A stretch of 64,000 nucleotides of DNA, from the NCBI RefSeq assembly GCF_019091085.1, contig NZ_JAGXJY010000010.1:1-64000 (forward strand), in the 5' to 3' direction. Position numbers and translations under genes: made by a program. The stretch is from Mesorhizobium sp. GbtcB19. GTDB lineage: Bacteria > Pseudomonadota > Alphaproteobacteria > Rhizobiales > Rhizobiaceae. Below the pieces are notes generated by a model that was given only the letters and a program-made list of their open reading frames with translations, ran no database searches and was not told the origin of the DNA. The number at the start of each line of letters is the position of its first letter. Position 1 is the first letter of the stretch. This document shows, one piece after another, positions 14,563 to 23,442 of the stretch.

Positions 14563-15156
14563 ATGCAACAAGACTCTGGACGCCGATCCAACCGCGACCG
14601 CACCGAGGCAACGCGCGCCGATCTGATCCGTGCGGCGCGAAAGCTATTTACGGAAAAATCCTATGCCGAGACCGGCACGCCGGAGATCGTCGCCGCGGCC
14701 GGCGTCACGCGCGGCGCGCTCTATCATCACTTCGCCGACAAGCAGGCGCTGTTCGCCGCGGTCGTGGAACAGGAGGCGGCTTCAGTGGCGGCCGAGATCG
14801 ACCATGCCTCGCCGCCGTCGCTATCCGCGCGTGACGCCTTGATCGCCGGCTCGGATGCCTATCTGGCGGCGATGCGCGCGCCTGGCCGCACACGCCTGCT
14901 GCTGCTTGACGGCCCGGCCGTGCTCGGCCGCGCCGCCATGGACGCAATCGACAACCGCCACGGTAACCGCTCGCTGCGCGAAGGCCTGGTCGCGGCCATG
15001 CGGGAAAAATCGATGATGAGGCTTCCGATCGAAGAGCTGACTGCGCTACTGGCGGCCGCCTTCGACAGGGCAGCTTTGGCCATCGAAGCCGGCGCGCCAG
15101 ATGAAAACTTCCGGATGGCTTTGACCGCGCTGATCGACGGCCTATCTCTAGCTTGA
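14563..15156 (+). CDS. TetR/AcrR family transcriptional regulator
   Basis: 197 residues from the ATG at 14563 (MQQDSGRRSNRDRTEATRAD). The open frame extends upstream but crosses the operators. The N-terminal helix-turn-helix reads LIRAARKLFTEKSYAETGTP then IVAAAGVTRGALYHHFADKQ, the family signature. The C-terminal ligand-binding helices are divergent as usual. Two matching palindromes immediately upstream support autorepression and control of the divergent glyoxalase-family gene. Confidence 0.9.
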   Translation: MQQDSGRRSNRDRTEATRADLIRAARKLFTEKSYAETGTPEIVAAAGVTRGALYHHFADKQALFAAVVEQEAASVAAEIDHASPPSLSARDALIAGSDAYLAAMRAPGRTRLLLLDGPAVLGRAAMDAIDNRHGNRSLREGLVAAMREKSMMRLPIEELTALLAAAFDRAALAIEAGAPDENFRMALTALIDGLSLA

Positions 15157-15167
15157 GAACGAAAAAC

Positions 15168-16121
15168 TCACGCTTGCCGGTTGAGATTGTCCGGCTCTTC
15201 CTCCAGCACCTTGTTCGGCTCGAACTCGTTAAAACAACCGAGCTCGCGCTTGAACTGATCGATGAGCCACGCGGCGACCGGTTTCGGGCTGCGATCGTTG
15301 CGGTGCATGGCAAACAAGGGTCCCCTGACCTCCTTGTACGGTTCGAGATCGAGCTCGACCAGCCGACCGCTCGCCAAGTCGTCGGCAATCAGCCAGCGCG
15401 GCAAGCCGCCCCAGCCCAGCCCCTCGCGCATCAGTATGTGCTTTGTGCGTATGTCGGTCAGTCGCCAAGTGCGGTAGGCGAAGACGCCGTAGTCGCGTCC
15501 GCGCGTGCGTTCCGACTGGTCGGTGACAACCAGCTGGGTGTATTCGCGCACATCCTCGATCGGCACCGGCTTGGGTAGCAGCGCGAGCGGATGATCGGGC
15601 GCGGCCGCCGGCACCATCGACATGAAGCCGATGCGCACGAGATGCACGTCGACCTCGCCGAGCAGACCGCCGATGCCGAGATCCGCCTGTCCGTTGACGA
15701 CGAGGTCCGGTACCAGGCCGAGCGACCCGATATGCAATCGCAGCGTGACGGTTGGGAATTGCGCCTCGAACGCCTTGAGCACCCGGACCAGAACCGAGGA
15801 AGGCAGCGCAGGGTCGACCGCCAGCGCGACCTCGGCCTCCAGGCCCTGGCCGTGGCTGTCGACCCGCGAGCGCAGACGCTGCAGCGCGCCCAGCATGCGC
15901 CGCGCGTCCTCCAGCATCGCCCGGCCGATCTCGGTCAGTTGCGGCTCGCGCGTGCCGCCGCGCTCGAACAGTTTCAGGCCGAGTTGCTCCTCCAGATTGG
16001 CGATGGTGTAGCTGATGACGGATTGCGCCCGGTTGAGCTTGCGGCCGGCGGCAGAGAAACTGCCGGTTTCGGCAACGGTGACAAAGACCTGAAGCTGGTC
16101 GAGGGTAGGATTGGGTTGCAT
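15168..16121 (-). CDS. LysR-family regulator, divergent from the azoreductase gene
   Basis: 317 residues. The second ATG (16121, MQPNPTLDQLQVF) is preferred over the one four codons upstream because it fits LysR N-termini and leaves the inverted repeat at 16128-16146 outside the gene. The winged helix-turn-helix is FVTVAETGSFSAAGRKLNRA then QSVISYTIANLEEQL. The effector domain follows from about residue 90. Position and divergence point to azoR as the main target; family members usually activate the divergent gene on ligand binding. Confidence 0.88.
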   Translation of the reverse strand: MQPNPTLDQLQVFVTVAETGSFSAAGRKLNRAQSVISYTIANLEEQLGLKLFERGGTREPQLTEIGRAMLEDARRMLGALQRLRSRVDSHGQGLEAEVALAVDPALPSSVLVRVLKAFEAQFPTVTLRLHIGSLGLVPDLVVNGQADLGIGGLLGEVDVHLVRIGFMSMVPAAAPDHPLALLPKPVPIEDVREYTQLVVTDQSERTRGRDYGVFAYRTWRLTDIRTKHILMREGLGWGGLPRWLIADDLASGRLVELDLEPYKEVRGPLFAMHRNDRSPKPVAAWLIDQFKRELGCFNEFEPNKVLEEEPDNLNRQA

Positions 16122-16125
16122 TATC

Positions 16126-16147
16126 ATATCCAATTTGTAGATGGATT
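16126..16147. promoter_or_regulatory. candidate LysR binding site upstream of azoR
   Basis: ATCCA (16128-16132) and TGGAT (16142-16146) form an interrupted dyad with a nine-base spacer in an AT-rich stretch between the divergent starts. It fits the T-N11-A style of LysR boxes. It rests on position and symmetry only. Confidence 0.35.
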
Positions 16148-16232
16148 GTATATATAATATACCAGTTTTCCAAATGAGTCAGGCACTCCATATACGGCGC
16201 AACAACAATTCCCAACCGCTGGAGAGCCTAAA

Positions 16233-16871
16233 ATGTCCATCCTTCTCGTTACGTCGAGCCCGCGCGGCGCTGCTTCGCACTCGACCCGCATTGCCAACGA
16301 CCTCGCCCTGAAGCTGCTTGCTGCCGATCCCTCGAACACGCTTGTCGTGCGCGACCTGGTCGCCAACCCGCTGCCGCATATCGATGCCGACTATTCGACC
16401 GGGATCTTTACGCCTGCCGAATCCCGCACCGCCCGCCAGGCGGAAGTTGTTGGCGTCTCCGACGCCGTGCTTGATGAACTGTTCGCCGCCGACACAGTCA
16501 TCCTCGCCACCGGCTTCATCAATTTCGGCATCTCCTCGACGCTGAAATCGTGGGTCGATCACGTTGTCCGCTCCGGCAAGACCTTTGCCTATGGCGAGAA
16601 CGGCCCGAAGGGCTTCCTCACCGGCAAGAAGGTCTATGTGGTGCTCGCTTCCGGCGGCATCTATTCTGAAGGCCCCGCCGTGCAGATGGACCACGCCATC
16701 CCCTATTTGCGCACCGCGCTCGGCTTCGTGGGCATGACCGATGTCGACGTCATCCGCGTCGAAGGCGTTGCCAGAGGTGGTGACGCGGTCAACGCCGCGC
16801 TCGCCAAGGCGGCCGCCAAGGTCGAGGCGATTGTTGCCGCAAACGCCAATCAGGTCGCTGCCGCGGCCTGA
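16233..16871 (+). CDS. azoR: FMN-dependent NADH-azoreductase
   Basis: 212 residues of the flavodoxin-like azoreductase family. It shows the N-terminal LLVTSSPRGAASHSTRIAND phosphate-binding loop, PNPLPHID-type spacing and the central TGFINFGISSTLKSWVDHVV. FMN-site residues lie in FAYGENGPKGFLTGKKVYVV and ASGGIYSEGP. It reduces azo compounds and quinones with NAD(P)H in the cytoplasm and is usually a quinone-stress enzyme. It is divergent from a LysR regulator and followed by a strong terminator at 16892-16926, so it is monocistronic. Confidence 0.92.
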   Translation: MSILLVTSSPRGAASHSTRIANDLALKLLAADPSNTLVVRDLVANPLPHIDADYSTGIFTPAESRTARQAEVVGVSDAVLDELFAADTVILATGFINFGISSTLKSWVDHVVRSGKTFAYGENGPKGFLTGKKVYVVLASGGIYSEGPAVQMDHAIPYLRTALGFVGMTDVDVIRVEGVARGGDAVNAALAKAAAKVEAIVAANANQVAAAA

Positions 16872-16891
16872 TCGCTGACGCCGGAAATGAA

Positions 16892-16926
16892 AGAGGCAAG
16901 GCGCCCGCCAGCGCCTGCCTCTTTTT
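16892..16926 (+). terminator. intrinsic terminator after azoR
   Basis: AGAGGCAAGGCGC pairs with GCGCCTGCCTCT with one bulge, followed by TTTTT, about 20 bases after the azoR stop. Confidence 0.8.
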
Positions 16927-16968
16927 GCATTTGGCCCCCTGCATCTCGACTTGGGGCGATCGGTCGCC

Positions 16969-18144
16969 CTACAGCGGCGGCAGCACCACGGCCGGATGGC
17001 GGTCCTCGCGCAGGATCAGCCCAAGGCTGTAATCCAGCGCCAGCTTCATCGCGCCGAGCGCGGTTCCGACATCTTCCAGCGTGCTGACCGCGACCGGCGT
17101 CGGCCAGGCCAGTTCGCCGGCGACCCGCTCGACCTCGGCCGTCATCAGCGCATTCCGCCCGACGCCGCCGCCGAGCACGATCAGCCCGGGATCGAACATA
17201 CCGATGCAGCCGGCGGCAAGCCGGCCGATATCGGCGGCATGGCGCGAGACCGCCTCGGCGGCCGGGCGCGATCCGGCCAGCGCCAGGGCGAACAATTCCT
17301 TGGCCGAGCCCGGCGGGTCCCCCTCTTCCGCCGGCCAGGACTGCTGGCTGCGCTCGACAAGCGCGCGCGAGCCGAGATAGTGCTCCAGCCCCTCGCGATA
17401 AGGCACTTCGCTGGCTGACCATGGAAAGGGCATGCGACCGACTTCGCCGGCAGCGCCGCCGGCGCCGCGATAAAGCCGCCCTTCATTGATCAGGCCCAGG
17501 CCGACGCGCACGCCGACCTGCAGGAAGGCAAAGGTCTGGTGACCCTGCGCGGCGCCGAAATGCATTTCGCCGATGGCCGCGCAGTTGACGTTGTTCTCCA
17601 GGATGATCGGCACGTCGATCTTGCGGCGAAGGGTGTGAAGCACCGCATCCGGACCGCTCCCCTGGCCATTGCCGAGGCGGCTATGCGAGACGATGCGCGG
17701 TACCGCGACCGCGATGCTGCGAAGGATCCGGAAAGTCTTGCCGACCTTTGCCGGGATCGATTTGGCTACCGAGAGAACGACCGCGCCGATCTCATCGGTA
17801 GCCGCTCCGTCCGGGATGCTCTCTTCCACCGTAGCCAGGGGCTGCGCATCCATCGAATAGGCGACGGCGCGCACCTGGGCGGCGCCGACATCGATGCCGA
17901 TCACGTAGCCGGCGCCAGGGCCGATGCCATAGATGGTCGCGGTGCGCCCGATGGCGCCGCGTTCCGTCCCGCGTGACGCGACGAGGCTGAGCGCGCTGAG
18001 CTCGGAAACCGCGGCCGACATGGTCGGCTTGGAGAGTTCCAGCATCGAGCCGAGCTTCGGCCGCGTCACCGGCCCCTGCGAGGCTAGCAGCCGCAGCACG
18101 GCGCGCGCGCTTTCCGTCAGGCTGGGGATTTCGGATGGAGCCAT
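16969..18144 (-). CDS. ROK-family transcriptional regulator
   Basis: 391 residues from the ATG at 18144 (MAPSEIPSLTES); 22 upstream codons are open but lack a better site. A winged helix-turn-helix (about 10-65, VTRPKLGSMLELSKPTMSAA) is joined to a ROK sugar-kinase-like domain: VIGIDVGAAQVRAVAY, NVNCAAIGE, then GGAAGEVGRMPF. The zinc-type Cys cluster of NagC/Mlc is not obvious. ROK repressors sense a sugar or sugar phosphate. It is the last gene of the minus-strand arm (kinase, SIS isomerase, regulator) and presumably controls this locus and the divergent ABC transporter. Confidence 0.88.
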   Translation of the reverse strand: MAPSEIPSLTESARAVLRLLASQGPVTRPKLGSMLELSKPTMSAAVSELSALSLVASRGTERGAIGRTATIYGIGPGAGYVIGIDVGAAQVRAVAYSMDAQPLATVEESIPDGAATDEIGAVVLSVAKSIPAKVGKTFRILRSIAVAVPRIVSHSRLGNGQGSGPDAVLHTLRRKIDVPIILENNVNCAAIGEMHFGAAQGHQTFAFLQVGVRVGLGLINEGRLYRGAGGAAGEVGRMPFPWSASEVPYREGLEHYLGSRALVERSQQSWPAEEGDPPGSAKELFALALAGSRPAAEAVSRHAADIGRLAAGCIGMFDPGLIVLGGGVGRNALMTAEVERVAGELAWPTPVAVSTLEDVGTALGAMKLALDYSLGLILREDRHPAVVLPPL

Positions 18145-18282
18145 CTGCGACGTTCGTTCCGCCTCTAATCCCTCTCGGCACGCGGCCAGCTGCGCCGGAT
18201 CGCATATCACGAATCAACCGCGACCATTGCCATTGTGATGCGTTTCGGCGGATTGCGCGAATTCACCGGACGGCCAGAAGAC

Positions 18283-19302
18283 TTAAAGCTCCGTCGGCGA
18301 CCAAGGCTTCAGCTTGGTGTCGGTCTGCCGGTAGCGGAAGGTGATGTCGGTCAGGCCGGCCGCGTCCTGCATGTCCGCGACGATCATCTGCAGCGCGATG
18401 ATCTCAAGGATGCCGTCCGCGATCGCATTGCCCAGCGCCGGGATGACGATCAGGGCGAGCTTTTCCGTGGCGGCGATGTCGGTCCTTCGCGTGATCAGCG
18501 CCGAGGGACAGCCGAAGCCGGCGACATCCTGCGCGATCTTGGTCTCGCGATTCTCGCCGAAGGCGATCAGGCCGGTGGCCGCGTCCTGCGCTTCCATCGG
18601 GCCATGCAGATAGTTCAGCGTGTCCCAGCCGGAGGCGGGAACCCGGACCGCCTCGCGTATCAGCATCGCTGCCTCCCCGGCATTGGCGAAACCGATACCG
18701 GCACCCACGATGTCGATGGAGGCGCGACCGGCCAGAAGCCTTGCCGACCGACCGGCGCTCTGCCAGCCGTTTGCCAGCAGGCTATCGACGGCCACCGGCA
18801 GTTGAGCCCAGTCGAAGGAGCCGCCGGCGATCTTGTCGATCAGCATGCCGAGCGCGAGCAGCGTTCCCGTATAGCCGGTGGAACTGGCGCCATTGTCGGC
18901 GCCCGATTCCATGGCGATCACCGCGCCGGTGATGTCCGCTAGCGGATTGTCGGCGCCACGGCAGATGGCAAGTCGCGGATAGGCTCTCGCCTCCAGCATC
19001 ACATCGGCGATTTCACGGCTCTGGCCGGAGGCTGATAGCGCGACAAAGGCGTCCGCCGCCGCATCTGTCCGGCCGTAAAGCTCGGTCGGCACAAAGGCGA
19101 AACCCCGCCTGCCGAACTGGCGCAGATAGATGGCGCCGGCGAGCGCCGCCTGGTAGCTGGCGCCGATGCCGGCAAATCCGATCGTGCCGCCGGCAAAGCC
19201 CGACAGATCGAGCGCATCGAGCGCCCGCGCCACGGCCTGCCTTCCCAATTCCAGGCTTTCAGCCTGGCGTGAGACCGCAGGGCGGTAACCGATACGCTTC
19301 AT
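18283..19302 (-). CDS. SIS-domain sugar isomerase/deaminase-like protein
   Basis: 339 residues from the ATG at 19302 (MKRIGYRPA). Two SIS modules are suggested: the first around GFAGIGASYQAALAGAIYLR and FVALSASGQSREIADVMLEA, the second around SIDIVGAGIGFANAGEAAML and the later FGENRETKIAQ. The pattern resembles AgaS or the isomerase half of glucosamine synthase without the glutaminase domain. Such proteins isomerise or deaminate amino-sugar phosphates. The start is 22 bases after the kinase stop, so the two are co-transcribed; this places its substrate downstream of the kinase product. Confidence 0.85.
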   Translation of the reverse strand: MKRIGYRPAVSRQAESLELGRQAVARALDALDLSGFAGGTIGFAGIGASYQAALAGAIYLRQFGRRGFAFVPTELYGRTDAAADAFVALSASGQSREIADVMLEARAYPRLAICRGADNPLADITGAVIAMESGADNGASSTGYTGTLLALGMLIDKIAGGSFDWAQLPVAVDSLLANGWQSAGRSARLLAGRASIDIVGAGIGFANAGEAAMLIREAVRVPASGWDTLNYLHGPMEAQDAATGLIAFGENRETKIAQDVAGFGCPSALITRRTDIAATEKLALIVIPALGNAIADGILEIIALQMIVADMQDAAGLTDITFRYRQTDTKLKPWSPTEL

Positions 19303-19324
19303 TGCAATACTCCTCGATACGCCC

Positions 19325-20242
19325 TCAGCCGTTGCCACGGCTCTTGCCCGCTACAAGGCGCCCAGCCAAAGCCACCGCGCCGATCACCGGCGGCTCGCGC
19401 AGCAGAACCACGCGGCTTGCCGGCGACACCGACGCCATGGCCTTGACGAAAGCCTCCATCAGCATCGGCTGCTCGGCAATGACGCCGCCGCCGGCGACGA
19501 CCAGCGAGGCATTGGCGCCGCGTTCGATCAGCAATTGCACGAGCGCCGCAAGTCCCTCCCCGCCTTCCTCGATGACGCGCGAAGCGAGCGGCGAGCCCGC
19601 ATTTGCGGCATCGAAGACGGCGTTGGCATAGCGGCCCCAGGCCGCGGCGCCCCTCGTCTCGTTGAGCAAGATACCGAGCTTGGTCTGGTCGTCGGTTCCG
19701 ATTTCGCGCATCAGCATGGCGACCAGCGGATCGCCGTCCTGGCCGCGATCGAGCGCACGGCGGATCGCCTTGGCGGCTTCGCGCACCAGGGCCGCAGCGC
19801 TCCCTTCGTCGCCGAGGATCCAGCCCCAACCGCCGGCGGCAAGCATCTTGCCCTCGGCGGTGCGGGCGACCGCGATCGAACCGGTTCCGGCCACGACGCC
19901 GATACCGTCATCATAGCCGGCGGCGGGCACCATCAACTCGGCGTCGTTGACCACTTGCACGCTGGTTTTCAGATTGGCCGACAGCAGCGCCTGGAACCGG
20001 CGGCATTGCTCGTCGGTATCGCAGCCATGCGCGCCGACGGCCATTGCCGCCGGCGTGGTACCGCCGCACAGATCCATGACGATGGCCGAGAGCTTCACCG
20101 CATCGGCCTCCATCTGACGAATGCGCCACTCGTCGGTCACGAGCGTCTTATCGAACAGAACGCTGTTTCCTCGGCGCCCCATGATGCGCGTCTTGGTACC
20201 GCCTATGTCCACGCCCGCCAGTACGTTCTGATCCACGAACAT
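19325..20242 (-). CDS. BadF/ROK-like N-acetylglucosamine-type kinase
   Basis: 305 residues from the ATG at 20242 (MFVDQNVLAGVDIGGTKTRI). It is an actin-fold sugar kinase with phosphate-1 loop VDIGGTKTR, phosphate-2 VVAGTGSIAVAR, and GGWGWILGDEGSAAALVREA typical of N-acetylglucosamine kinases of the BadF/BadG family, plus the adenosine motif VVAGGGVIAEQP. It is expected to phosphorylate an amino sugar or related hexose imported by the divergent ABC system. It is the first gene of the minus-strand arm, 150 bases from the divergent binding-protein gene. Confidence 0.85.
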   Translation of the reverse strand: MFVDQNVLAGVDIGGTKTRIMGRRGNSVLFDKTLVTDEWRIRQMEADAVKLSAIVMDLCGGTTPAAMAVGAHGCDTDEQCRRFQALLSANLKTSVQVVNDAELMVPAAGYDDGIGVVAGTGSIAVARTAEGKMLAAGGWGWILGDEGSAAALVREAAKAIRRALDRGQDGDPLVAMLMREIGTDDQTKLGILLNETRGAAAWGRYANAVFDAANAGSPLASRVIEEGGEGLAALVQLLIERGANASLVVAGGGVIAEQPMLMEAFVKAMASVSPASRVVLLREPPVIGAVALAGRLVAGKSRGNG

Positions 20243-20292
20243 TCCCCTCGCCGGACGGACAACCGAAGTTCCGCGCGGCGCGACAATCACAT

Positions 20293-20315
20293 TAGTTAGG
20301 AAACTTTACAAACTA
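20293..20315. promoter_or_regulatory. candidate ROK operator between the divergent arms
   Basis: An interrupted dyad TAGTT-N13-AACTA in an AT-rich stretch (TTAGGAAACTTTACAAACTA) lies between the kinase and the ABC binding-protein genes. Its spacing resembles NagC/Mlc-type operators, so it is a reasonable target for the regulator at 16969-18144. Other copies were not found by eye. Confidence 0.4.
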
Positions 20316-20391
20316 TCTTTCCAGACGGCAAGAACTATGATTTGATTAATCCCGTCAAAGCGCATGAAGCGCTGAATGGGAGATCAGGAAG

Positions 20392-21642
20392 ATGAACAGG
20401 AGAAGGATCGGCCTGGCCCTCGCGGCCGCCTCTTTCGCATGGGGATTCGCAACAAGTCTGGCGCACGCCACCGACGTCTCGTTCTGGACCTGGCGCCAGG
20501 AAGACAAGGCCGCCTACAACGAGCTTTTCGCCGACTTCACCAAGGCCAATCCGGACATCCACGTGAAGTTCGAGTCCTTCCCGGACGAGAACTACCCGAC
20601 CATCGTCTCGACGGCCTTGGCCGGCGGCAAGGGCGGCGATGTCATCCACACGCACGCCTATGGTTGGCTCGAGCAGTTCGTGAAGGCCGGCTATTTCGAG
20701 CCGCTCGACATGCCGACCGTGCCCTCGCTCGCCAACCAGCCGGCCGATGCGCTGGTGTCCGGCACCTACCGCGCCGACAAGAAGGTCTATTCCCTGCCCT
20801 TCGCCTCGCAGACGCTTGGCCTGTTCATCAACAAGGACGTCTTCGCCAAGGCCGGCCTGACGCCGCCGACCACCTGGGATGAGTTCATCACCGTCAGCAA
20901 GGCGCTGAAGGAGAAGGGCATCTATCCTTTGGCCAATGGCATGGGCACCAGCTGGTTCAACGAGATGTTCGTGGCCATCTTCACCAACCCATTCCTGGGC
21001 CAGGACTTCGTCAGCGACCTGACCAGCGGCAAGACCACCTTCAAGGATCCCCGTTATGTCGCGGCGCTCGGCAAGCTGCTTGAATTGCGCCCCTATATGC
21101 CCGACGGCTTCGAAGGCATCGACTACGAGACGGCCGGCCAGCTGTTCCTGAGCGGCAAGGCGGCGATGCTCGCCGGCGGCAGCTTCGACATCGCCACCTA
21201 CCGGTCGCAGAACCCGCCGATCAACATGGACTTCGTCGCCCCGCCGACGGCCAAGGCAGGCGACACGCCGCAGGCCACGAAATTCTTCGACGGCGGCTAC
21301 GCGGTCAATTCCAAGTCGGCCAACAAGGAAGCGGCGCTCAAGCTGGTCAACTGGATGGGCACCAAGGAGTTCGGCGACAAGTTCTCCGCGCTTCTCGGCA
21401 ACATCTCGCCGATCAAGGGCGTCGTCATCAAGGATGAGCTGCTCTCGCATGTCGCCAAGTTGAACGAGACGGCGATGCCGCATATCAATGTCGTCTATTT
21501 CCGCTTCGAAAAGCCGACGGGATCGGAACTGCTGCAGGGCGACATCACCAAGATGATGTCCGGCTCGATCACGCCGGACCAACTCGCCGCCGACCTCACC
21601 GACGGCCTCGCCAAATGGTACAAGCCGTTCCAGGGCAAATGA
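20392..21642 (+). CDS. CUT1-type sugar ABC transporter substrate-binding protein
   Basis: 416 residues with a signal peptide (MNRRRIGLALAAASFAWGFA, cleavage near AHA). The fold is that of cluster B/family 1 solute-binding proteins: DVSFWTWRQEDKAAYNELFA, GKGGDVIHTHAYGWLEQFV, FASQTLGLFINKDVFAKAGL, then TWDEF and a late AMLAGGSFDI. It delivers an oligosaccharide or sugar derivative to the two permeases that follow without gap. AGGAAG precedes the start. No ATPase gene is in the cluster, so it must share an MsmK-type ATPase encoded elsewhere. Confidence 0.93.
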   Translation: MNRRRIGLALAAASFAWGFATSLAHATDVSFWTWRQEDKAAYNELFADFTKANPDIHVKFESFPDENYPTIVSTALAGGKGGDVIHTHAYGWLEQFVKAGYFEPLDMPTVPSLANQPADALVSGTYRADKKVYSLPFASQTLGLFINKDVFAKAGLTPPTTWDEFITVSKALKEKGIYPLANGMGTSWFNEMFVAIFTNPFLGQDFVSDLTSGKTTFKDPRYVAALGKLLELRPYMPDGFEGIDYETAGQLFLSGKAAMLAGGSFDIATYRSQNPPINMDFVAPPTAKAGDTPQATKFFDGGYAVNSKSANKEAALKLVNWMGTKEFGDKFSALLGNISPIKGVVIKDELLSHVAKLNETAMPHINVVYFRFEKPTGSELLQGDITKMMSGSITPDQLAADLTDGLAKWYKPFQGK

Positions 21643-21643
21643 A

Positions 21644-22579
21644 ATGACAGACGGCTGGCGCCACAGCGAAGGACCTTTTGCGTGGCGTCGGTCGCTCTGG
21701 CTTGCCGCGCTGCTGACGCCGGCGCTGGTGGTCATGGTGCTGTTCGTGCTGTGGCCGCTTCTGTCGGCCTTCCGCTTCGCCTTCTATGAGTTCAACGGCT
21801 TGCGGCCATCCGGTTTCATCGGGCTCGAAAACTTCCGCCAGGTCCTGTTCGAAAAGCCATACAGCGACTGGACCTGGAATGCGTTGAAGCACAACGTCAT
21901 CGCCTTCCTGGCGCTGATGCTGTTCGAGAACGGCACCGCCTTCCTGATCGCCTTCGCGCTGCTCAAGGCGCTGCCGGGGCATCGCGTCCACCAGGTCATC
22001 GTCTTTCTGCCCGTGGTGCTGTCAGCGGTGATCGTCGGCTTCCTGTGGAAGCTGTTCCTGCATCCGCTGTTCGGCCTCGTGAACCAGCTGCTTGGCCTGG
22101 TCGGCATCGGCGCCATTCCGTGGCTGGGCAACGAGAACACCGCGCTCGGCAGCATCCTCTTCGCCAACATCTGGCACTGGCTGGGCTTTCCGACGCTGGT
22201 GCTGCTCGCCGGCATGCAGCGCATCAGCAAGGACGTGCTGGAAGCCGCCCGTCTCGACGGCGCCGGCGACTACGCGCTGATGACGAAGATCGTCTGGCCG
22301 CTGATCGCGCCGAGCGTCACCATCGTCACCATCCTGACCTTCATCGGCAGCTTCAACTGGTTCGAGATCCCCTATGTCATGGCGGGCCTCACCGGTTCGC
22401 CAGGCGGCTCGACCGATGTGCTCGGCCTCTATTTCTACCGCACCGCCTTCGGCAGCACGACCACCGGCATCCAGGATTTCGGCCAAGGCAGCGCGCTGGC
22501 TGTGCTGATGTTCATCCTCGTTGCCGGCGTCACGGCAATCGCCCTGCGCTACCTGCGCCGCCGCGAGATCGAGCAGTGA
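21644..22579 (+). CDS. sugar ABC transporter permease (MalF-type)
   Basis: 311 residues, six transmembrane segments expected, starting with LAALLTPALVVMVLFVLWPL. The cytoplasmic EAA loop reads EAARLDGAGDYALMTKIVWP, the ATPase-contact motif of binding-protein-dependent permeases. It begins one base after the binding-protein stop, and its TGA overlaps the GTG start of the next permease. It forms the heterodimeric channel with that protein. Confidence 0.93.
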   Translation: MTDGWRHSEGPFAWRRSLWLAALLTPALVVMVLFVLWPLLSAFRFAFYEFNGLRPSGFIGLENFRQVLFEKPYSDWTWNALKHNVIAFLALMLFENGTAFLIAFALLKALPGHRVHQVIVFLPVVLSAVIVGFLWKLFLHPLFGLVNQLLGLVGIGAIPWLGNENTALGSILFANIWHWLGFPTLVLLAGMQRISKDVLEAARLDGAGDYALMTKIVWPLIAPSVTIVTILTFIGSFNWFEIPYVMAGLTGSPGGSTDVLGLYFYRTAFGSTTTGIQDFGQGSALAVLMFILVAGVTAIALRYLRRREIEQ

Positions 22580-23406
22580 GGGATCGCGGCGAGACGATCA
22601 GGAACGGCGCCATCCAGCTCCTGCTGGCGGTCAACGCCGTCATCATGGTCTATCCGCTGTTCGTCATGGTGACGTCGTCGTTCAAGACCAACGCCGAGAT
22701 CTTTTCCTCGCCGCTCTCGCTGCCGACGCATTTCTCGACCGCCAATCTGGAGAAGGTGTGGACCGAGACCAATTTCGTCCGCTATCTGGCGAACTCGGTC
22801 GGCATCACCGCCGCCTCGGTCGCGCTGATCCTTTTGTTCAGCACGCTCGCCGGCTACGCCATCGCCCGCTACCGGTTCCGGCTGAGTTCGCTGGTGCTGA
22901 TGTTCTTCCTCAGCGGCATGACGGTGCCACTGAAGCTCGCGATCATCCCGCTGTTCATCCAGCTCGACACGCTCGGTCTCGTCGACAGCTATCTCGGGCT
23001 GGTGCTGGTCTATGTCGCGATGGGCATCCCCTCGGCCGTCTTCATCATGACCGGTTTCCTGCGCACCTTGCCACGCGAGCTGGAGGAATCCGCCCGCATG
23101 GACGGCGCCAGCGAGCTCCGCATCATGTGGTCGATCATGCTGCCGCTGGCGCGGCCGGCGCTGGTCATCGTGGCGATCCAGAACGCGGTGCCGATCTGGA
23201 ACGACTTTTTCTTCCCGCTGGTGCTGATCACCTCCGACAATTTGAAGACACTGCCGCAGGGGCTGACCGTGTTCGTCGGCGAATTCACCACCGACTGGGG
23301 GGTGCTGTTCACCGGGCTGACACTGGCGGCGCTGCCAATTACCTTGCTCTACATCGTGCTGTCGAAGCAGTTCATCTCCGGCATCACGCAAGGCGCGGTG
23401 AAATAG
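22576..23406 (+). CDS. sugar ABC transporter permease (MalG-type)
   Basis: 276 residues from a GTG at 22576 that overlaps the previous stop (GTGA); the open frame extends far upstream but only in the shadow of the first permease. It has the MalG-type PLFVMVTSSFKTNAEIFSSP start, the EAA loop ELEESARMDGASELRIMWSI, and a C-terminal YIVLSKQFISGITQGAVK end. It completes the membrane channel of the transporter. Confidence 0.93.
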   Translation: MRDRGETIRNGAIQLLLAVNAVIMVYPLFVMVTSSFKTNAEIFSSPLSLPTHFSTANLEKVWTETNFVRYLANSVGITAASVALILLFSTLAGYAIARYRFRLSSLVLMFFLSGMTVPLKLAIIPLFIQLDTLGLVDSYLGLVLVYVAMGIPSAVFIMTGFLRTLPRELEESARMDGASELRIMWSIMLPLARPALVIVAIQNAVPIWNDFFFPLVLITSDNLKTLPQGLTVFVGEFTTDWGVLFTGLTLAALPITLLYIVLSKQFISGITQGAVK

Positions 23407-23442
23407 AGCGCGGTCAGATAGCGAAGAGATCGAGGATCATAA

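Noticed and set aside
22045..22575. upstream extension of the second permease
   Set aside because: It lies wholly inside the first permease in another frame; the overlapping GTG start fits MalG-type N-termini.
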